From assembly GCA_018806915.1 (NCBI GenBank), contig JAGKQI010000090.1:1922001-1986000 (forward strand): a DNA stretch of 64,000 nucleotides. Direction: 5' to 3'. The position numbers and the translations under genes are program-made. How positions within the stretch are numbered: position 1 is the stretch's first letter; every line of letters begins with the position of its first letter. Shown piece by piece: positions 11,068 to 22,112 of this stretch. Origin of the DNA: Phytophthora colocasiae (taxonomy: Eukaryota > Oomycota > Peronosporomycetes > Peronosporales > Peronosporaceae). Below the pieces are notes generated by a model. It had not been told where the DNA came from and did no database searches. It was given only the letters and a program-made list of their open reading frames with translations.

Positions 11068-12389
11068 GCTTCTGATAGAGTGCAGACAGCCACAGATAGA
11101 CCAACACCATTGCAGCCAAAATATAAGCAGCAACGAGACTTTCCTAGACCAACTTGATGATGACTCGTGCCATCGAATGCGTGAAATTTTAGTGAGCTCA
11201 TACGCAATGGGAAAGACTGAAACACATCCGAGCTCCAATGCGATTGTTGGAAATGCTTGCTGCATCAATTATTTCCGCCGTAGTTATTGCTGCATGTGGC
11301 GACCACCCATGGCCATTTTCGAGCGCGCATGCAGTTGTGAGATGTTGTCGCCCTTCACCCACTGGTGCCAGTAACAGAACTCGTCCGAATACAGTCTCTC
11401 CTGCAGCGTCCTCGTCACGAACTCGGCGTCCTCATCATTCTCGGTAGATTCCAAGTCATAGCCCACGGACGACACGTACGTCGGGTGCATCTTGGTCTTT
11501 TTAGGGCCCCAAGGCTCGTGAAAGCGCAGCGTCAACTCACCGGTGATCGGGTGCGTCACCACCACGGGGGACGTGTGAACTTGGCCGCTCTGCTTGAAAA
11601 GCGACGTGCGGTACTCGAGTGAAATCTTTTTAAGACGCGCCACCGTCGCCTCGGGCAATGCTGATAGCAACCGACGTGTGTCTGTGATGATGGTGTTACC
11701 GTGCTTCGGGTCGTCTTCAGGCGGTGCGGCCTCCACACAGTGGAAGAACATGAACACGGGCGCGTCGCCCAGCTCTATTGACTCGGGCGTCTTTTTCTTA
11801 AACATACCGTCGTAGTGGAACGACATGGCTTCGAGCGTCTGTGCCGGTAGAGCTGTGCCGGCCTCCGTTTTAACGTCGAAGATGTTACTTGCTGCGAAAA
11901 TTCCTTTAGGCCACTGCAGCACGTCTCCCCAGCGTTCGGTGGCTGTCTCGAAGTCGTCGCCCTGCTTGAAGCCACGCAGTGTCACCAGTCCGTACGATCG
12001 CCGAAAACGCGACAAGATCGTGACCTTGCAACCGATGGGGTAAACCCAGTGTTGCGAAAATAATCATGGAATATGGAGGGTGTACCACTTTACCCTTGGT
12101 ACCACCTGATGGTCCATTATCCATTAACGGCGATTTCCCTATCACAACTACACGCTCCGCTCTACTTCGTCCAGTCTAAGCTGACGCTTACGTCGCCTCG
12201 ATTCCTCTCTGCGGCGAATAGCTTCAGCTACGGTGACCTCGTTCCAGAGATGACGATTGAAGCGCAGATACAGAATGAGCTCTAAAGTATCGGGGAGCAT
12301 TGCCATTCTTCGGTTGCTGTAAATCAGTCCAGCCAAAGAGAATAGACGCTCCACGTCGTCAGAGGTAGGTGGAATCCAGTCGAGATTTA

Positions 12390-13261
12390 GAGCATCTCCA
12401 CCGGCAAGTCGTAAACGAAGTTTTATCCTAAAAGTAGCTGTTAAGACTTGAGAGCAAGTTTTAAGCAATCCAGTGGTAAGCTCTAACGAGGGTTTTAACT
12501 TCAACAGGTCCTATAGGGTGGTCCACAGGTCTTATCTTAAGACCTGAAACTTAACGGATAGTGTGGCGCACACACTTAAGTTTGCGCGAAGGTGGCAGTC
12601 GAAATATGGGGAAGGGACCGGAATGGAGCGTTGACGAGACTGTGCAGCTATGTAAGTCATGGCTGCATACCTCACAAGACCCTATTCGAGCCGCCGGTCA
12701 GAAGAAAACCACGTTCTACCAGCGCATTTACCAGCACTGGCTGGCGCACAAGAGTCCTGCCGCGGACACTCGGTCTGAAGCTGCTATTGCCGGCAGGTGG
12801 AAAAACCTCCAGCCCGAAGTGACTAAGTTTGAAGGAATTTACTGGAAGGTTAGGAGTCGAGAACGCTCTGGTTGGAACGAAGACATGTATGTGACAGCTT
12901 CTGTAGAGATCTACAAGGACAGACACAAGCAGCCTTTCGAGTTTCTAGCTGCCTGGATGGAGCGTTTACCACGGCTAGACCCGCCGCGCTTGATCTTGGC
13001 GTTTGCTGTTGCACTTGGCAGGACGAAGATGCGGTAGAACTCGTCGTCCGAGTCGTGACCTTCGAAGAGAGGTGCTGTTCGCCCATGGTAGCCCGTCCAT
13101 TCGTCTCTCGGGAAGATTCTGGAATGGCAGTCCTGATTGGGCGATATGAACATATAAAACTTGCTGCTGCAGAATCGAAAGCATGTGGAGTTTTATTGTA
13201 AACTTCAGAACATAGAAGACCCCGTTAGAACTTTGAGTAGAACTTGCCGGTGGAGATGCTC
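12390..13261. mobile_element. PIF/Harbinger-like non-autonomous element nested in hAT
   Basis: An 872-bp element with perfect 20-bp terminal inverted repeats (GAGCATCTCCACCGGCAAGT at 12390-12409; reverse complement ending at 13261). It is flanked by the 3-bp duplication TTA (12387-12389 and 13262-13264), the TWA-type target of PIF/Harbinger elements. It carries only a Myb-like accessory gene and no DDE transposase. Confidence 0.85.
12606..13037 (+). CDS. Myb/SANT-like accessory protein of Harbinger-type element
   Basis: A 143-aa frame starting at the ATG at 12606 (an upstream in-frame ATG at 12561 is also possible). It resembles the Myb/SANT-like or NAM-associated proteins that PIF/Harbinger elements encode beside their transposase: the Trp-spaced segments PEWSVDETVQLCKSW, YQHWLAHK, AGRWKNLQPEVTKFEGIYW and FEFLAAW. 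In such elements the Myb-like partner helps bring the transposase to the nucleus and element ends. It lies wholly inside the 12390-13261 element, whose transposase gene is absent. The C terminus may be altered, as the last about 20 residues read into low-complexity sequence. Confidence 0.65.
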   Translation: MGKGPEWSVDETVQLCKSWLHTSQDPIRAAGQKKTTFYQRIYQHWLAHKSPAADTRSEAAIAGRWKNLQPEVTKFEGIYWKVRSRERSGWNEDMYVTASVEIYKDRHKQPFEFLAAWMERLPRLDPPRLILAFAVALGRTKMR

Positions 13262-14347
13262 TTACGTATTTTGGCTCAAGATGCTCACGCTTTTCTTTCA
13301 TGGCAGAGTCAGCAAAACCAAGGATCTCGGGATCGCGGAAATTTGATCCAACATCTGCCGTCCTCAGGAAGCGGTTCAATGACTTTTTCTCCGAGCGAGT
13401 GAGCTCGTTTGCGCGGCCATCTTGCACTTTCACAATGCCGTTCTCAACGTCGGGTACCTCGACTACCTTGGCCCCTTGCGAAAGATGCTTCACACATGAT
13501 CCTTCTTCTTTAAACACATCGAGCAGCTTGTCGAAGAGGATTCGTGCATCCAGTAGAGTTACTCCATCTCTGTTTTGAAGCTTCATGCATACCGACTGGA
13601 ACTTTTCGAGGTCGGTCAAGAGTGCTATGATGTTGACTCGCTCTTGTGGTGTCAGAAGCAGCGGAGCTAGCCCAGGAGTAGTGTCATCGAGGTCTCGAAA
13701 TGACGAGAGCAAGCTGAAGGTCTGTATACAAATGCGAGGTACCATTGCCAAGGACCCTGGTGAGACAGCTACCTCAATAATGGTGATGGGTAATGGGTAT
13801 GGAGGGACCATGACCATTAAATTTTGACAGCACTGGGTAAACCTCCTCGATGGACTTGCAGAAGTTCTCGAGACGTGCGAGTGCAATCCTCGATGCGGTC
13901 GGTTACATGTAGCGGACCCAACACTTTGCCGCCGTGGTTCGGCGTCTTGGTCGGGAATCCGGGCAACACTATCGTGATTTGGTTCGTTGTGATCCACGAA
14001 TCGGCCGATCGTCGCCTCTAGGAAGCGCTTGCCCTTGGACTCGAACAGGTCGATGGATGCATTAAAGCGGCTCTGCAGGTCGGAGAATTTGATCAGAAAG
14101 TGTGCCGTTCTTACCGAGCCTTCAGAGTGTAAAGATTCAGCGTTGGTGGATCAATGAAATTGAAAAATGACATTCAACCGTTGAGCTTTGGAAAGCTTAT
14201 CGATCTGATCCCTTGTTCGTTGGGAAGTTAAACATTTTTCGCCTTTGAAAATACTACTACTAGTAACAAACTCCAACGATACAGAAGTACCGTGACTGAT
14301 AACGTTGGAATTTGTAACTACGTTATCGGATTAGCACCACTGAATCC

Positions 14348-14596
14348 TGTTGGTATTGAGCTTGTGTTGTTGGTGGCAAATGCCGAAGTGAGTAGATTAA
14401 AGTTAACAAAACCTGTTCTACTCGTCCTGTCCTCCTAGTAGCTCCACCTTGTTGCGTCCTCGTTGTCGCTCGAACTTAGCCGAGTGTCCTCACACGTCGA
14501 CCATCCAAGTAAGCGGCCTCTTCTTTAGCCAATAGGAGAACGGTTCCGTTGAACCGTTCCAGTGAACCGTGCATGAGACGGTGCACCGGTACAACA
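14348..14596 (-). repeat. Putative 3' LTR of Copia relic
   Basis: A 249-bp segment running TGTTG...CAACA (TG...CA ends in both orientations), directly preceded on the minus strand by a purine-rich GTGAGTGGGAG tract and by the end of the RNase H frame. This is the expected layout of polypurine tract and 3' LTR. I found no second copy near 16.6 kb, so the 5' LTR seems lost and the call rests on position and ends only. Confidence 0.5.
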
Positions 14597-16666
14597 CTCC
14601 CACTCACCGCTAATGCACGATAGCCTTGCCCTTGATGCCTCTTGCGTCACGCAGATACTTCAGCGTCTTGTGTTCCAAGTGCCTTCGTCAGCAAGCCAGC
14701 CAGCTGCTGCTTCGTGTCAATATAGTCGACCTGAACCGTTCCGTTTTCCACGTTCTCCCTCGTGAAGTGATGTTTGATGTCCACATGCTTCGTCCTTGAT
14801 TTGTATCCAGCGTTCTTAGCTAGTACAATTGCTCCTTGGTTGTCTCCCCAAATCTGCGTAGCGTTCTTCTGCTCGTGCCCCATGTCTTTTAGCATCGCAC
14901 GCATCCAAAGTACCTCCTGCACGCACAAACTCAGCGCCATGTATTCCGCTTCCGCCGAGCTGAGTGCAACCGTTCGCTGAAACTTCGACTTGAACACTAC
15001 TGGAGCGTTCCCCATCAGCACAATTGTATAAATTTCACCCTTTTAGCGATGGCGACCCAAACGCCTATCGTCAATGTTCGTTCCCCCGTCCGCGTCGGAG
15101 AACGCTTCAACCGTTACACCACATGGCCCACCTTGGTATACGATTCCGTGTTCACGAGTCGTCTTCAGGTACCGCAGCACACGAATAGCTGCTTTCCAAT
15201 GCTGCTGCCCCGGGTTCTCCAGAAAACGAGACAGCTGTGTTACCACGTAGGCGACTTCCGGGCGTGTACATGTCGTGATGTAAAGTAGACACCCGATGAG
15301 AGAACGGTACGATCTCGACCGCATCTCAGCACGCTCCACATCCGTTCCAGGTGAGATCGCAGCATCACTATAACCTTGAGGAACACGTCGCGGAGTATAG
15401 ATCTTCTCGTCTGTCGTATACGAGAGCCACTCCTGACAGAACTCAGCAAGAGGTAGCTGCCAGAAACCTTAATGAAATAGAAAAGCCCAAAATGTTGTTT
15501 TCCACGTGCATTATCCATCACCAACAAAAGTATCGACATCACAGCAGCCATGATATCCGTTCTCGAACTAAACGCACGATAGTCCGCAGTTTGACGCATG
15601 TCCATTAGCTCTTGAGACTTTTTGACGGGTAGTACAGGGATTTGTTTGTTTCACGAAGCTTCTGCCGCAGGACAATCTTCTCCGCACCGGTCGCTTTATC
15701 GCAATCGCTTAGCCAGTGCATTTCCTGGCACTTCGGGCATAGCGACGGCGGATCCTCACGCGAAACAGGCTGCTTGTCGTTATTCTTGTTGGTCTTATTC
15801 CCGACCTTTCGCTCGCCTTCTGTTGAGTAGACTTCTTCTCCGAGTTAGCGTTGGCAGGCTTCTTTGATGAAACATCTGTCTTTCCAGCATCCTTAGCAGA
15901 TTTGGGCAGCGCAGGCTTGTCCTTTACTGTCATCCTCATCCGTTTATTCTGCTGGAAATGGCATTCGTGCTCCACAGCCTTCTCATAGACCAGCGTATAC
16001 AATTCTTGAATACTCTTGCCAGCCTCCTTATGGGTCCAACGGACAGCATTCTTCACTGTTTACTTCAGAACAGGAGGAGCCAGGCTTGAGATTAAAGGCT
16101 TGCACTTTTCAGCTTCTCCGTCAGCGCCAGAGAATACTTCCTCAAGGCCATTCTCCAGAACGACTTCCGCAAAGCGCTGAAAGTAAGACAGTACGCGAGC
16201 ATCCACATCACTCTCCTTCAAGTCCATCTGCAGCTCCTTCGAGAACAGAGCTTTAAGTCAGGAAGGTCGTCGTTCTTGACTTTTCCCAACAGAGTTTTGA
16301 TTTCGGCGATTAGCCGCTCCTCAGTGACATCTACGACGTCCATCCGAAGCCACAGCGTGCAGAACGTAGATAAGAGGTTCAGATCAAACGTCTCTTTAAC
16401 ACCCTGCGTCACCAAGTTGTAGTCTTCACCAGAACTCCTACAGCGAGCCCTCATCTTGGCTTCATACTCCTTGCGACGTTTGTTCCATTTGACCAAAGCT
16501 TCGTGAGAAATAGAGCACAACTTCGGCGGCAGAATTGGCGCAAAAATGAGTACTGGTACCATAGAAGAATGTTGGTAGGACTGCTCCTCGTCATCCACAT
16601 CAGCTTCAACGGCACGCCGCTTCGACATGACGAACGAGTAGTATCCTTCACAATTGGCGCCGACAT
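14597..16666 (-). pseudogene. Ty1/Copia retrotransposon relic, gag joined to RT/RNase H fragments
   Basis: On the minus strand the order is gag N-terminal part (16628-16218, starting MSKRRAVEAD), more gag (16056-15709), a zinc knuckle CPKCQEMHWLSDC (about 15690-15740), then a sudden shift to reverse transcriptase C-terminal motifs (LLYITTCTRPEVAYVVTQLSRFL, 15339-15043) and Copia RNase H (TVALSSAEAEYMAL, TKHVDIKHHFTREN, 15021-14647). Integrase and most of the reverse transcriptase are missing. The frames are broken in at least three places. A 41-bp block at about 15026-15066 that also occurs in the palindrome at 17-21 kb separates the RT and RNase H pieces. Confidence 0.75.
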
Positions 16667-17165
16667 TTGATCAGGGCAGCCGCAGTGAAGACAGCAGTTT
16701 AGCTAACAAGTCATGTACAACGCTTTCGAAGTAGTACGGCCCACTAAAGAATTCTTTGTAGTGTTTTCCGGAGGTTGAAGCAACACCAAACACAAAGCAA
16801 TGCCGGTGGCGATCCTGCAGGAAACTTGTAGCCAAGTGCATTGATGCAACTTGTGCAGTAGCTAGCAGTTTGTAAAGTGAGAGGATAGAATAGCCGTCAC
16901 CACCCTTCCGAAAGTATACAGTCCTTATGCTGATGACAGCATCAGGGGCAACACGCAAGACAGCCAGAGATTCCACTTGGATCACTGGCGGCCTGTCCTA
17001 CAAGATCCATGAATGTTTGGCCAGGTGGAGATTGCTGACTTGGATGCACCAGATTCAGACATCTCTCCGTCTGTGATCAACACGGATGTACCAGGTTGGT
17101 CACTGTCTGTTCGTCAAACTTGATAACGGCGGAATCCGGCTTGATGCCAACAATTCACCACAACG
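16667..17165. other. No recognised gene
   Basis: A minus-strand frame (16985-16671, 104 codons) has moderate coding character but no motif I recognise. The rest, up to the palindrome boundary, shows nothing. Confidence 0.3.
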
Positions 17166-18630
17166 AATTACACTCCATTTACATCGCCAACACTAATATC
17201 AGTTGGTAAGCATCCACGCATCAACGAACAACACGTTTCCACATTTTGCAAAGTATTAGCCAGCCAGATTGTATATATTTCACCCTTTTAGCCGATAACC
17301 CAAACATGGATAGAAAGTAGCTCGTAGCCACCACTTTGGCTTCTCGCCCAACGAACACATACTCTCGCTACAATCTACGCCACCCCACTGCAACGATGCC
17401 TCGCGCCAAGATTGCTTGGACCCTTGTAGCTGAAGACCTCTCCATCTACGACAGCAACATGCTGCTGGAATCGTTCAAGGACTACGTTGTGAACAAGAGT
17501 GATCTAACCTCGTGCTCGCTGTGCTCCGAGCCGGCACCGCATAACATGCGCGCGAAGCTGTTGCTGTGCAAGTGCAAGGCCTGCAAAACGATAGCCCGTA
17601 CGCACGTTGCCCATGGAAGGGAAGGGTGCAGATCTGCATCCTGTCGAACGTCGTGAACCTGTGGGAGGCGAACCAGCACGTTTCGCCGCTTCGCTCTCCC
17701 CGTAGGCGCGTCTGACCGAGGCAATGAAGGCTTTTGCCCGAGACATATGCACCTACACTGGCGACAAACAAACAGGTCTCGGTTCGCTACATCATGGATG
17801 ATGCGGAAAAGCTCAGCGAAATGCGGTGGACTCAGTGCTCGGCGTGGATAATGAACTCGTCAATTTGATGTGCTACTTTCACATAGCTGCCAAAGTCTAT
17901 AAACATACCCGTGGTATCCCTATAAACTTGCTGTTCAAGTTGCTCGAGATAATGCGGATATGCACTATGCTACATCGGAAGCTGAGTTGGAGCTTACTAA
18001 AGCGCGATGCATGGAAAGCTGGGATAATATTCCTCAACTCAGCGCCTTCGCTACCTACTTCAGGTCGGTGTGGCTGAACTCGAAGTTCCATCGCTGGCAG
18101 GCCTTCCACACGCCACGCGGTTTTGCTGCTACAAACAATCCTATAGAGCAGTTCAACTGCGCTATCAAGCGCGATTACACACTGCGTGCTCGCCTCAAAA
18201 TGGGAACCCTCATTGGTCATCTCCTACTCTGCGTAAAAACGGAGGGTGTTCGGGGACGCCCAGTCGCTACTGAAATTCAACCGCGCCCGGATATGGTTCG
18301 ACGCGTGCGCGAGATGACGAAAGCGAAGACCATCCGGGAGACAACGCCTATCAAGCACTCCATTGGCTTACGGACTGGCGATGAACATCTGCCCGCGACG
18401 TCAATAACTGTGCACGTAGTGTCAGACACGTTCGATCGCGTATACGACCCGCAGGATCGCCGCACATAGGAGGAGCTACCAGTGGCGGTATGCCTTTCCG
18501 TCAAAAATGCAAGGATGGAGACGGCAGGCGTACCGGAAACGGGTTGGCAAGTTGATGTTGTTGCGCAGACGTACTGCTACCGTGTGTACCTGAACGTTGG
18601 CTGCTGCGTCCACCTATATATACGGGCTGT
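17166..18630 (+). repeat. Left arm of MULE-fragment palindrome
   Basis: 1465 bp, almost identical in inverted orientation to 19426-20879. Differences I can see include a 13-bp extra stretch near 17232 and a 2-bp difference near 17293. Together they account for the 11-bp length difference between arms. The arm carries a MULE-derived reading frame and its upstream region. Confidence 0.9.
17336..18469 (+). pseudogene. MULE/FAR1-type transposase fragment, left copy
   Basis: The first frame (17336-17656; possible start at the second ATG, MPRAKIAW) has a CSLC...CKCKAC cysteine cluster like FAR1-type DNA-binding domains. The last frame (17960-18469) has YFRSVWLNSKFHRWQAFHTPRGFAATNNPIEQFNCAIKRDYTLR, typical of the C-terminal part of oomycete Mutator-like transposases. 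The middle is interrupted by a stop and frame changes (17656-17960), and the DDE core is absent. It is therefore a deletion derivative. The same lesions appear in the right arm, so they pre-date the duplication. Confidence 0.65.
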
Positions 18631-19425
18631 GGAGAGTGTTACTCGTATTTTGTCAGAAGACGTACACACCCCTATTTGCAGACGGCTTTGCGTAAAAAGG
18701 CCCGGATGTCCATGACGAACTACATTCAATTGTGGCACCAACATAATTCCACTCAGATTTGATCAATCGCACCTAGCCGAAGTCACCCGAGTGATGGTGT
18801 GTTACACATTGGTAATCCTGGTCTCGATGGCGCCACGCGGCACGGCATGCGCGCCGACGCTCTCGCAGACTCCCAGGCGCTACACGGGTCGAACAGCTTC
18901 ACGGGTGGACCCTTTCGCTTATTATTGGTGTCAAGCTCAGTGCGCGTATCCAGTTACCCCAGCAAATACTAGTTGGTGATGATGAAAGGAACAAGAAAGG
19001 GCAGCCAGAATGTTGCCCGTGTATACTGCACTCTGTGGGTATCAGATAGCGTTTGGAGGCACTTCAAAGCATAGTAGGAAGAGGCTATGAGCGGCCACAA
19101 GGAGCCAAGGTGTGATCATCGCTCGGGGGTGAGCTGTAAAACGCGGTGGTAGGAGGTTTTTGCCGGCGCATGCCAGGCTCAAGCCTCATCGGTGGCGGTC
19201 GGTGGGTGGGTGGGTGGGAGACCGCACAAATATGTAATGTAAGTAATCCTGTGAATTATATTGGCTAGCTACTTACAGGCTATTGTTTCTACGCTAACTC
19301 TAGTGCATTCCCATTGTTTGCAGGTCGTCCAGCAACTTGTTGCTCGCTCGCTTCATGGCGAGCTCGGTTTTGGCCGCGGTACACGAGACGTGCGCGACCA
19401 CAGAGGTCAAGCTGGTCCCACACGG
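18631..19425. other. Spacer of the MULE palindrome, no gene seen
   Basis: About 795 bp between the two arms. It contains a short GGTG/GGGTG run near 19200 and no recognisable coding region. Confidence 0.5.
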
Positions 19426-20879
19426 ACAGCCCGTATATATAGGTGGACGCAGCAGCCAACGTTCAGGTACACACGGTAGCAGTACGTCTGCGCAACAACA
19501 TCAACTTGCCAACCCGTTTCCGGTACGCCTGCCGTCTCCATCCTTGTATTTTGGACAGAAAGGCATACCGCCACTGGTAGCTCCTCCTATGTGCGGCGAT
19601 CCTGCGGGTCGTATACGCGATCGAACGTGTCTGACACTACGTGCACAGTTATTGACGTCGCGGGCAGATGTTCATCGCCAGTCCGTAAGCCAATGGAGTG
19701 CTTGATAGGCGTTGTCTCCCGGATGGTCTTCGCTTTCGTCATCTCGCGCACGCGTCGAACCATATCCGGGCGCGGTTGAATTTCAGTAGCGACTGGGCGT
19801 CCCCGAACACCCTCCGTTTTTACGCAGAGTAGGAGATGACCAATGAGGGTTCCCATTTTGAGGCGAGCACGCAGTGTGTAATCGCGCTTGATAGCGCAGT
19901 TGAACTGCTCTATAGGATTGTTTGTAGCAGCAAAACCGCGTGGCGTGTGGAAGGCCTGCCAGCGATGGAACTTCGAGTTCAGCCACACCGACCTGAAGTA
20001 GGTAGCGAAGGCGCTGAGTTGAGGAATATTATCCCAGCTTTCCATGCATCGCGCTTTAGTAAGCTCCAACTCAGCTTCCGATGTAGCATAGTGCATATCC
20101 GCATTATCTCGAGCAACTTGAACAGCAAGTTTATAGGGATACCACGGGTATGTTTATAGACTTTGGCAGCTATGTGAAAGTAGCACATCAAATTGACGAG
20201 TTCATTATCCACGCCGAGCACTGAGTCCACCGCATTTCGCTGAGCTTTTCCGCATCATCCATGATGTAGCGAACCGAGACCTGTTTGTTTGTCGCCAGTG
20301 TAGGTGCATATGTCTCGGGCAAAAGCCTTCATTGCCTCGGTCAGACGCGCCTACGGGGAGAGCGAAGCGGCGAAACGTGCTGGTTCGCCTCCCACAGGTT
20401 CACGACGTTCGACAGGATGCAGATCTGCACCCTTCCCTTCCATGGGCAACGTGCGTACGGGCTATCGTTTTGCAGGCCTTGCACTTGCACAGCAACAGCT
20501 TCGCGCGCATGTTATGCGGTGCCGGCTCGGAGCACAGCGAGCACGAGGTTAGATCACTCTTGTTCACAACGTAGTCCTTGAACGATTCCAGCAGCATGTT
20601 GCTGTCGTAGATGGAGAGGTCTTCAGCTACAAGGGTCCAAGCAATCTTGGCGCGAGGCATCGTTGCAGTGGGGTGGCGTAGATTGTAGCGAGAGTATGTG
20701 TTCGTTGGGCGAGAAGCCAAAGTGGTGGCTACGAGCTACTTCCTATCCATGTTTGGGTCGCCATCGCTAAAAGGGTGAAATTTATACAATTTGGCTGGCT
20801 AATACTTTGCAAAATGTTCGTTGATGCGTGGATGCTTACCAACTGATATTAGTGTTGGCGATGTAAATGGAGTGTAATT
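19426..20879 (-). repeat. Right arm of MULE-fragment palindrome
   Basis: 1454 bp, the inverted near-identical copy of 17166-18630. The mirrored MULE fragment reads 20720-19587 on the minus strand with the same protein segments and the same interruptions. Just outside the mirrored frame the arm holds the 41-bp block shared with the Copia relic (about 20750-20795). Confidence 0.9.
19587..20720 (-). pseudogene. MULE/FAR1-type transposase fragment, right copy
   Basis: Inverted duplicate of the fragment at 17336-18469: the predicted segments (cysteine cluster frame 20720-20400, C-terminal frame 20096-19587) are identical in sequence as far as I can read them. It is non-functional for the same reasons. 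Identity at this level argues for a recent duplication or ongoing arm-to-arm conversion. Confidence 0.65.
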
Positions 20880-21280
20880 TGTACTATTTAGGTAGGGCGT
20901 TGCCCATGCCTATCCCCTTTTCGCGTTCGATATCGCGGCTGCTTGCGCTTATATCCCGTTCGTATGCGTCGTGAGCGCGAGGCAGTACCTCGATAAGGCT
21001 CCTTAAGCTGCTTCAATCGGTTCTCTATACATTTCCCCAGTTTTAGCACTGAGCTCGCTCTGTGAGAGAGAGCTTTATTTCTGAACCAAAAAGACTGACT
21101 TTTGTACGGAGGGACTGAAGATTCAGATTCGTGCCCATAGAACTGTACGATTGCACTGAAGACTGGTCTACCGACCAGTAAAAATCGTCTACCAAAACCA
21201 CCTACCAATCAGAGAGCTCGACCTCGATTGGTGCGGAAAGCTTCCTCCCCCTTTTCACTTTTGCATCAGCTAACTAAAGC
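20880..21280. other. No recognised gene
   Basis: Arg-rich minus-strand frame (21208-20888) without a motif I know. Probably flanking sequence of the next MULE fragment. Confidence 0.3.
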
Positions 21281-22112
21281 ATGACTACCACCTACAACTG
21301 GCGCCTTCAAGACAGTATGCGCGGCGACAAGCTCATCAATCGCAGACTCGACGCATTCCCCCCCCATGAAAGTGCTTGCCAGCCAGCTGAAGCGGTGCAC
21401 GGTGTGTAAGGTAAACTTCGACGAGCACCGCATGCGCTATCGCATTTTCGGCTGCGGATCCGACTCCTGCTTCGACTCCGACACAGCGTGCGCGTTTAGC
21501 TAAACACAGTGTCCTGTGAGACTTTTCAGCTATGTCACGTGTACCAACATCGGCACCACATTTCAACGGGCAGGCAGACCAAGAAGCCCAAGTTGTCGAG
21601 GTCGATAAAGCATTGATCCAGGATCTAGTTCTGCAAGATGTGAAGCCAGCACGCATCCGCAACGAGTTAATAGATAGACTCGAGCTCACAGCAGATACAC
21701 TACATGCTCTTAAGCAGATCCAAAACTTTGTCTACAGCTACAAGAGAAGCAAGCTTTCCAACACAGATTTAGTGGAGGAGATAGTTGAGATTGCTGCAGG
21801 AACTCCGTTTGCTGAACATCTCCCTGACTCTGCAGCCTTCACGTTTGGATACTGGGCAATGATGGCCGCATTGTTCTCGGCGACGGGAGCGATGAAAACC
21901 CATTAGTGATCGGCATTACTACAAAGTTTCTTCTGAAAGCTGCAAACCGAGATCCCAGTACGTTCATATTTCCCATGGACGCCACTTTTAAGCTAGTGCT
22001 CTGTGAGTACCCTCTCATCGTCTGTGGAATTTCGGATTCGCGCCAGTTCCACCCCTTGACGTTTTTCATTACGTCGCAGCGCACAGGGGTACAATACGCG
22101 CATGCACTATAG
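21281..22112 (+). pseudogene. Mutator-like transposase fragment, N-terminal half, frameshifted
   Basis: Begins MTTTYNWRLQD at 21281, then continues in other frames: a cysteine pair segment (CTVCKVNFDEHRMRYRIFGC) near 21390-21450, a helical region (21532-21906), and after a frameshift near 21880 the start of the MULE domain (IFPMDATFKLVLCEYPLIVCGISD) ending at a stop at 22112. The first catalytic Asp (MDATFK) is present but the rest of the DDE domain and the SWIM finger are missing. At least three frame changes make it a dead copy. It is a different lineage from the fragment in the palindrome. Confidence 0.6.

Larger units (their letters stand above)
12148..13817 (-). pseudogene. Truncated hAT transposase, C-terminal part, split by Harbinger-like insertion
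   Basis: The frame begins at an ATG near 13817 and runs to 13262, then resumes at 12386 and ends at 12148. Removing the Harbinger-like element together with one TTA copy restores a continuous frame of 264 codons across the junction, which strongly supports the insertion model. The C-terminal piece contains the hAT dimerisation signature (DWIPPTSDDVERLFSLAG). The catalytic N-terminal regions and BED finger are missing, so the product is at most a dimerisation fragment. Confidence 0.8.
12047..13835. mobile_element. hAT element, non-autonomous, with 8-bp target duplication
   Basis: The ends are CAGTGTTGCGAAAAT at 12047 and its imperfect inverted copy ATTTTGACAGCACTG ending at 13835. The flanking duplication GGTAAACC occurs at 12039-12046 and 13836-13843. 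The CAGTG terminus and 8-bp duplication are diagnostic of the hAT superfamily. Without the Harbinger-like insertion the element would be only about 0.9 kb, so it is an internally deleted copy. It sits inside the isocyanide synthase relict and dates that gene's loss to before or at this insertion. Confidence 0.9.
11284..14106 (-). pseudogene. Relict isocyanide synthase-dioxygenase gene, internally deleted and transposon-interrupted
   Basis: Fourth and most damaged copy of the fused gene found intact at 33294-35159. The 5' part (about 13844-14106) matches the start of the synthase domain. The next stretch (12000-12038) covers the segment around the FSDGRVF motif and then jumps directly to the dioxygenase segment beginning YGLVTLRGF. 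This join removes roughly 750 bp, most of the synthase C-terminal half. The dioxygenase part keeps SFHYDGMF and a distal LHAR, but the C terminus deviates (KGDNISQLHARSKMAMGG) and lacks the EFVVM segment. A hAT element (12047-13835) splits the remnant within the synthase part. It cannot make a full protein. Confidence 0.85.
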
